Origin: Cellulomonas fulva
Lineage (GTDB): Bacteria > Actinomycetota > Actinomycetes > Actinomycetales > Cellulomonadaceae
Assembly (NCBI RefSeq): GCF_018531375.1
Contig: NZ_JAHBOH010000001.1
Location: 1,860,001-1,924,000, forward strand
Reading direction: 5' to 3'
Length of the DNA: 64,000 bases
The notes under the pieces were generated by a model. It saw only the letters and a program-made list of their open reading frames with translations. It had not been told where the DNA came from and ran no database searches. How positions within the stretch are numbered: position 1 is the stretch's first letter; every line of letters begins with the position of its first letter. This document shows, piece by piece, positions 59,540 through 64,000 of the stretch. The translations under genes and the position numbers were made by a program.

Positions 59540-60370
59540 GTGGGTCAGAAGGTCAACCCGCTCGGGTACCGCCTGGGCATCACCACCGACCACCGGTCGC
59601 GGTGGTTCGCCGACTCGACCAAGCCGGGTCAGCGTTACCGCGACTACGTCCGCGAGGACGTCCAGATCCGCAAGCTCATGAGCACGGGTCTCGAGCGCGC
59701 GGGCATCGCGAAGGTGGAGATCGAGCGCACGCGTGACCGCGTCCGCGTCGACATCCACACCGCGCGTCCGGGCATCGTGATCGGGCGTCGTGGCGCGGAG
59801 GCCGACCGCATCCGCGGCGAGCTCGAGAAGCTCACGGGCAAGCAGGTCCAGCTCAACATCCTCGAGGTCAAGAACGCCGAGCTCGAGGCTCAGCTGGTCG
59901 CCCAGGGCATCGCCGAGCAGCTCGCGAGCCGCGTGTCCTTCCGTCGCGCCATGCGCAAGGGCATCCAGTCCGCGCAGCGCGCCGGCGCCAAGGGCATCCG
60001 CGTGCAGGTCTCCGGCCGTCTCGGCGGCGCGGAGATGAGCCGCACGGAGTTCTACCGCGAGGGTCGGGTGCCGCTGCACACGCTCCGCGCGAACATCGAC
60101 TACGGGTTCTTCGAGGCCCGCACGACGTTCGGTCGCATCGGCGTCAAGGTGTGGGTCTACAAGGGCGACATGACCGAGAAGGAGTACGCCCGCGAGCAGG
60201 CGAGCCAGGCTCCGCGTCCGTCCCGCGGTGGCCCGCGCGGCGACCGCGGTGACCGTGGTGACCGTGGCCCGCGCGGCGGCGCCCCGCGTCGCGAGCGTGA
60301 GCCCCAGGCTCCCGCTGCCGAGGCGCCGGTCGAGTCGACCCCGACCCCTGAGACCGGAACGGAGGCCTGA
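59540..60370 (+). CDS. rpsC: 30S ribosomal protein S3
   Basis: A 276-residue S3: [22 protein letters not shown] domain with [18 protein letters not shown], and the C-terminal [24 protein letters not shown]. It guards mRNA entry. The last 60 residues are an Arg/Gly/Pro-rich and acidic tail ([18 protein letters not shown]) typical of actinobacterial S3. GTG start, AAGGGAC upstream. Confidence 0.97.
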   Translation: MGQKVNPLGYRLGITTDHRSRWFADSTKPGQRYRDYVREDVQIRKLMSTGLERAGIAKVEIERTRDRVRVDIHTARPGIVIGRRGAEADRIRGELEKLTGKQVQLNILEVKNAELEAQLVAQGIAEQLASRVSFRRAMRKGIQSAQRAGAKGIRVQVSGRLGGAEMSRTEFYREGRVPLHTLRANIDYGFFEARTTFGRIGVKVWVYKGDMTEKEYAREQASQAPRPSRGGPRGDRGDRGDRGPRGGAPRREREPQAPAAEAPVESTPTPETGTEA

Positions 60371-60373
60371 GCC

Positions 60374-60790
60374 GTGCTGATCCCGCGCAGGCTGAAGCAC
60401 CGCAAGCAGCACCACCCCGGGCGCTCCGGCGCCGCGACCGGTGGCACGACGATCTCCTTCGGCGACTACGGCATCCAGGCTCTCGAGCCCGCCTACGTCA
60501 CCAACCGGCAGATCGAGGCTGCTCGTATCGCCATGACCCGCCACATCAAGCGCGGTGGAAAGGTGTGGATCAACATCTACCCCGACCGCCCGCTGACGAA
60601 GAAGCCCGCCGAGACCCGCATGGGTTCCGGCAAGGGCTCGCCCGAGTGGTGGATCGCCAACGTCAAGCCGGGTCGAGTGATGTTCGAGCTCGCCGGCGTC
60701 CCGGAGCCGCTCGCGCGTGAGGCCATGCGCCGCGCGCAGCACAAGCTCCCGATGAAGACCCGTTTCGTGGTTCGCGAGGGTGGTAACTGA
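60374..60790 (+). CDS. rplP: 50S ribosomal protein L16
   Basis: A 138-residue L16: [59 protein letters not shown]. It helps position tRNA at the A site. GTG start three bases after rpsC; its TGA overlaps the rpmC start (TGATG). Confidence 0.97.
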   Translation: MLIPRRLKHRKQHHPGRSGAATGGTTISFGDYGIQALEPAYVTNRQIEAARIAMTRHIKRGGKVWINIYPDRPLTKKPAETRMGSGKGSPEWWIANVKPGRVMFELAGVPEPLAREAMRRAQHKLPMKTRFVVREGGN

Positions 60791-61029
60791 TGGCTATCGG
60801 AACCAAGGACCTGGCTCCCAGCGAGCTGGACGCCTTCGACGACGAGAAGCTGGTCGCCGAGCTGAAGAAGGCCAAGGAGGAGCTGTTCAACCTCCGCTTC
60901 CAGTCCGCGACCGGCCAGCTCGAGAGCCACGGGCGTCTCAAGGCCGTGCGCCGCGACATCGCCCGGATCTACACGATCCTGCGCGAGCGCGAGCTCGGCA
61001 TCCGGACCGCTCCGACCGCGAGCGAGTGA
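60790..61029 (+). CDS. rpmC: 50S ribosomal protein L29
   Basis: A 79-residue L29: [34 protein letters not shown], then [18 protein letters not shown]. It lies at the tunnel exit next to L23. Overlaps rplP by one base; eight bases before rpsQ. Confidence 0.97.
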   Translation: MAIGTKDLAPSELDAFDDEKLVAELKKAKEELFNLRFQSATGQLESHGRLKAVRRDIARIYTILRERELGIRTAPTASE

Positions 61030-61036
61030 GGCTGAC

Positions 61037-61321
61037 ATGACTGAGAAGCACACCACCGCCACGGCCGAGCACCGCGCGTACCGCAAGACGCGTCGTGGCT
61101 ACGTCGTGAGCGACAAGATGGACAAGACCGTCGTGGTCGAGGTCGAGGACCGGGTCAAGCACCCGCTCTACGGCAAGGTCCTGCGCCGCACCTCCAAGGT
61201 GAAGGCGCACGACGAGCAGAACACCGCCGGCATCGGCGACCTGGTCCTCATCATGGAGACCCGCCCGCTCAGCGCGACCAAGCGCTGGCGCCTGGTGGAG
61301 ATCCTGGAGAAGGCCAAGTAA
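61037..61321 (+). CDS. rpsQ: 30S ribosomal protein S17
   Basis: A 94-residue S17: [53 protein letters not shown] primary 16S-binding protein. The ATG follows GTGAGGCTGAC. It is the last gene before a 211-base gap, so it ends the S10-type operon. Confidence 0.97.
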   Translation: MTEKHTTATAEHRAYRKTRRGYVVSDKMDKTVVVEVEDRVKHPLYGKVLRRTSKVKAHDEQNTAGIGDLVLIMETRPLSATKRWRLVEILEKAK

Positions 61322-61532
61322 GATCGCGCGGCTTCGGCTGCGTGACAACGGCCGCCGTCCGGCGGCCACCCAGTTGCCCACGGGCGGCGGGGGAGCTGGT
61401 CAGGTCACCCGAGAGGGGACCTGGGAGCGACCCCGCCGCGACGTGTGCATCACGGCAACTATCCGTTCGGCCAGGCTCGGGCCGCGGCTCACCGCGACCG
61501 GCGAGAACCCGCCAGACGACAGGAGTAGGTAG
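61322..61532 (+). promoter_or_regulatory. gap between rpsQ and rplN with hairpin
   Basis: No gene. GGCCGCC-GTCC-GGCGGCC (61350-61367) can form a short GC-rich hairpin that may partly end the S10 operon message, and TATCCG (61460-61465) is a weak -10 candidate for an rplN promoter. Confidence 0.4.
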
Positions 61533-61901
61533 ATGATCCAGCAGGAGACGCGGCTTCGCGTCGCCGACAACACGGGTGCCAAGGAGATCCTCTGCATCCG
61601 TGTGCTCGGCGGTTCCGGCCGCCGCTACGCCGGGATCGGTGACGTCATCGTCGCCACCGTCAAGGACGCCATCCCGGGCGGCAACGTCAAGAAGGGCGAC
61701 GTCGTCAAGGCAGTGATCGTGCGCACCCGCAAGGAGCGCCGCCGCCCCGACGGCTCGTACATCAAGTTCGACGAGAACGCGGCCGTGATCCTCAAGAACG
61801 ACGGGGAGCCCCGCGGCACCCGTATCTTCGGTCCCGTCGGCCGCGAGCTGCGTGACAAGAAGTTCATGAAGATCATCTCGCTCGCTCCGGAGGTGCTCTG
61901 A
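61533..61901 (+). CDS. rplN: 50S ribosomal protein L14
   Basis: A 122-residue L14: [66 protein letters not shown]. It forms an intersubunit bridge. ATG with AGGAGTAG upstream. First gene of the spc-type run. Confidence 0.98.
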   Translation: MIQQETRLRVADNTGAKEILCIRVLGGSGRRYAGIGDVIVATVKDAIPGGNVKKGDVVKAVIVRTRKERRRPDGSYIKFDENAAVILKNDGEPRGTRIFGPVGRELRDKKFMKIISLAPEVL

Positions 61902-61903
61902 CC

Positions 61904-62245
61904 ATGGCGAAGATCAAGAAGGGCGACCTCGTCGTCGTCATCTCGGGCCGTGACAAGGGCAAGGAGGGCCGCGTCCTCGAGGTCCTCACCGAGACGCAGC
62001 GCGTCGTCGTCGAGGGCGTCCAGCGCGTGCAGAAGCACGTCAAGGCCGGCCAGAGCGCGCGCGGTACCCGCACCGGTGGCATCGAGACCGTCGAGGCGCC
62101 CATCCATATCAGCAACGTGATGCTCGTGGACCCGGAGACCAAGCGAGGCACCCGGGTCGGCTACCGCACCGAGCAGGTCGAGCGTGACGGCCGGACGCGG
62201 ACGGTTCGCGTCCGCGTCGCCAAGCGCTCCGGGAAGGACGTCTGA
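61904..62245 (+). CDS. rplX: 50S ribosomal protein L24
   Basis: A 113-residue L24: [25 protein letters not shown] (KOW motif), [38 protein letters not shown]. An assembly initiator of the 50S. Two bases after rplN. Confidence 0.97.
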   Translation: MAKIKKGDLVVVISGRDKGKEGRVLEVLTETQRVVVEGVQRVQKHVKAGQSARGTRTGGIETVEAPIHISNVMLVDPETKRGTRVGYRTEQVERDGRTRTVRVRVAKRSGKDV

Positions 62246-62246
62246 G

Positions 62247-62819
62247 ATGACCGAGACGACCGTGGAGGCACCGGCCCTGCCGCGCCTCAAGACGAAGTAC
62301 AACGACGAGATCCGCTCGGCGCTCTTCGAGCAGTTCGACCACGAGAACATCAACCAGGTCGCGCGCCTGGTGAAGGTCGTCGTGAACATGGGCGTCGGCG
62401 ACGCCGCCAAGGACTCGAAGCTCATCGAGGGCGCGATCCGCGACCTGACCCAGATCACGGGCCAGAAGCCGCAGGTCACCAAGGCCCGCAAGTCCATCGC
62501 GCAGTTCAAGCTGCGTGAGGGCATGCCGATCGGCGCGCACGTCACGCTGCGCGGTGACCGGGCCTGGGAGTTCCTCGACCGCCTGCTCTCGACCGCGCTG
62601 CCGCGCATCCGCGACTTCCGCGGGCTGTCGGCCAAGCAGTTCGACGGGCACGGCAACTACACGTTCGGCCTCGTGGAGCAGTCCGTGTTCCACGAGATCG
62701 ACCAGGACAAGATCGACCGCGTCCGCGGCATGGACATCACGGTCGTCACCACGGCGGACACCGACGACGAGGGTCGCGCCTTCCTCAAGCTCCTCGGCTT
62801 CCCGTTCAAGGAGGACTGA
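62247..62819 (+). CDS. rplE: 50S ribosomal protein L5
   Basis: A 190-residue L5: [76 protein letters not shown]. It binds 5S rRNA with L18 and L25. One base after rplX. Confidence 0.97.
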   Translation: MTETTVEAPALPRLKTKYNDEIRSALFEQFDHENINQVARLVKVVVNMGVGDAAKDSKLIEGAIRDLTQITGQKPQVTKARKSIAQFKLREGMPIGAHVTLRGDRAWEFLDRLLSTALPRIRDFRGLSAKQFDGHGNYTFGLVEQSVFHEIDQDKIDRVRGMDITVVTTADTDDEGRAFLKLLGFPFKED

Positions 62820-62822
62820 CCC

Positions 62823-63008
62823 ATGGCGAAGACCGCTCTGATCAACAAGGCCAACGCGAAGCCCAAGTTCGCGGTGCGTGGCTACACGCGCTGCCAGCGC
62901 TGCGGCCGTCCGCACTCGGTGTACCGCAAGTTCGGCCTGTGCCGCATCTGCGTGCGGGAGATGGCCCACCGCGGCGAGCTCCCCGGCGTCACCAAGAGCA
63001 GCTGGTAA
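62823..63008 (+). CDS. rpsZ: 30S ribosomal protein S14, type Z (zinc-binding)
   Basis: A 61-residue S14 of the short zinc form: [23 protein letters not shown] gives the CxxC...CxxC site, ending KSSW. Three bases after rplE, in the standard spc position. Many actinobacteria also carry a zinc-free S14 copy used under zinc starvation; none is in this window. Confidence 0.97.
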   Translation: MAKTALINKANAKPKFAVRGYTRCQRCGRPHSVYRKFGLCRICVREMAHRGELPGVTKSSW

Positions 63009-63101
63009 TCCTCAGTAGGTACGAGCGTCGGTAGGTCCCGGCCGCCACCCGCACGTCGGGTGGGGGCCGGGATACCCCGGCGAGGAAGGGCGGAAGCCCC
63101 C

Positions 63102-63500
63102 ATGACCATGACCGACCCGATCGCAGACTTCCTGACACGTCTGCGCAACGCGAACTCGGCGCACCACGACACGGTGACGATCCCGTTCTCGAAGCTCAAG
63201 TCGCACATCGCGGAGATCCTGCAGGCCGAGGGCTACATCTCCGGCTGGAAGGTCGAGGACGCCCCCGTGGGCAAGAACCTCGTCGTCGAGCTGAAGTACG
63301 GCCCCAGCCGCGAGCGTGCGCTCGCCGGCGTGAAGCGCGTGTCCAAGCCGGGCCTGCGCGTCTACGCCAAGTCCACCAACCTGCCCAAGGTGCTCGGCGG
63401 CCTCGGCGTGGCGATCCTGTCCACGTCCTCCGGCCTGCTCACCGACAAGCAGGCGGCCAAGAAGGGCGTGGGTGGGGAAGTCCTCGCCTACGTCTGGTGA
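63102..63500 (+). CDS. rpsH: 30S ribosomal protein S8
   Basis: A 132-residue S8: [57 protein letters not shown]. It binds helix 21 of 16S rRNA and represses the spc operon in other bacteria. ATG at 63102 (or 63108) with GAGGAAGGGCGGAAG upstream; the frame extension to 63060 has no homology. Confidence 0.97.
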   Translation: MTMTDPIADFLTRLRNANSAHHDTVTIPFSKLKSHIAEILQAEGYISGWKVEDAPVGKNLVVELKYGPSRERALAGVKRVSKPGLRVYAKSTNLPKVLGGLGVAILSTSSGLLTDKQAAKKGVGGEVLAYVW

Positions 63501-63525
63501 TCTGAGACCAGGAAGGAGCCAAGCC

Positions 63526-64000
63526 ATGTCTCGTATCGGCAAGATTCCCGTCCCGGTCCCGGCCGGGGTGGACGTGAACATCGATGGCGCCGTCGTCACG
63601 GTGAAGGGCCCCAAGGGCACCCTCTCCCACACGATCGCGTCGCCCATCCAGGTCGAGCAGCAGGACGGCACGCTCGTCGTGACCCGTCCGAACGACGAGC
63701 GCACGTCGCGCTCGCTGCACGGCCTCACCCGCACGCTGCTGGCCAACCTGGTCACGGGCGTGACGGAGGGCTACACCAAGAAGCTCGAGATCGTCGGCAC
63801 CGGTTACCGCGTGACCGCCAAGGGTTCGGACCTCGAGTTCGCCCTCGGCTTCAGCCACCCGGTCGTCGTCTCGCCGCCGGAGGGCATCACCTTCGCCGTG
63901 GAGGCCCCGACCCGCTTCTCGGTGCAGGGCATCGACAAGCAGCAGGTCGGCGAGGTCGCCGCGAACATCCGCAAGATCCGCAAGCCCGAGCCGTACAAGG
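63526..64000 (+). CDS. rplF: 50S ribosomal protein L6 (3' end outside window)
   Basis: The first 158 codons of L6: [62 protein letters not shown], and [10 protein letters not shown] at the window edge, which in L6 is close to the end (family length about 178). It binds near the sarcin-ricin loop. ATG with AGGAAGGAG upstream. Confidence 0.97.
   Translation, partial: MSRIGKIPVPVPAGVDVNIDGAVVTVKGPKGTLSHTIASPIQVEQQDGTLVVTRPNDERTSRSLHGLTRTLLANLVTGVTEGYTKKLEIVGTGYRVTAKGSDLEFALGFSHPVVVSPPEGITFAVEAPTRFSVQGIDKQQVGEVAANIRKIRKPEPYK

Overview
The window is very GC-rich chromosomal DNA of a Gram-positive actinobacterium, most likely a member of the Cellulomonadaceae or close Micrococcales. The evidence is the gene order tRNA-Thr, tRNA-Met, rpmG, two MaoC-type dehydratases, murB, tRNA-Trp, secE, nusG, rplKA, rplJL, rpoBC, rpsL, rpsG, fusA, tuf and the S10 operon, together with GC-ending codons, many GTG/TTG starts, leaderless-looking genes and carbohydrate-degrading loci. 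The genus is an inference. Three blocks of core information-processing genes alternate with accessory blocks.

Layout. 1-4.9 kb: 3' end of an HtpX-like protease, yajQ, tRNA-Tyr, a repeat-rich region around a DUF559-type nuclease gene, tRNA-Thr, tRNA-Met, rpmG and a HadA/HadB-like pair. 5-17.5 kb: LacI regulator with a divergent MFS exporter, murB, adenosine deaminase, an unusual membrane protein ending in a DsbA-like domain, a NarL-type two-component system behind an ABC-2 exporter, and an aspartate-type aminotransferase. 17.7-20.5 kb: tRNA-Trp, secE, nusG, rplK, rplA. 20.5-26.4 kb: an accessory island between rplKA and rplJL, made of a trypsin-like protease with a 155-residue PFTE repeat, a divergent sigma factor, a small beta-rich protein and a TPR-CHAT (caspase-like) protein. 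26.5-40.6 kb: L10 leader, rplJL, rpoBC, rpsL, rpsG, fusA, tuf. 40.8-55.5 kb: a membrane-anchored protein; a LacI regulator, ABC sugar importer, GH35 beta-galactosidase and a large secreted GH30 enzyme, all apparently tied together by one operator family; and, lodged between the two glycosidases, a four-gene operon with a WXG100-like protein and a calpain-like cysteine protease. 55.7-64 kb: S10/spc ribosomal protein genes rpsJ to rplF (cut by the window end).

How parts work together. The sugar locus reads as a complete uptake and hydrolysis system: the secreted GH30 enzyme (closest by motif to endo-beta-1,6-galactanases) would cut galactan side chains outside the cell, the importer would take up oligosaccharides and the cytoplasmic GH35 would release galactose. 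Operators of the TGGTGACGTCACCA type lie before the regulator/importer, before the binding protein and (twice) before GH30. The two accessory protease loci (PFTE protease/sigma/CHAT and WXG100/calpain) are the best candidates for undescribed biology. Smaller novelties are a 75-bp palindromic repeat family flanking the DUF559 gene and an identical 26-nt block shared by the rpsL and rpsJ leaders. All functional statements rest on reading motifs; no database search was possible.
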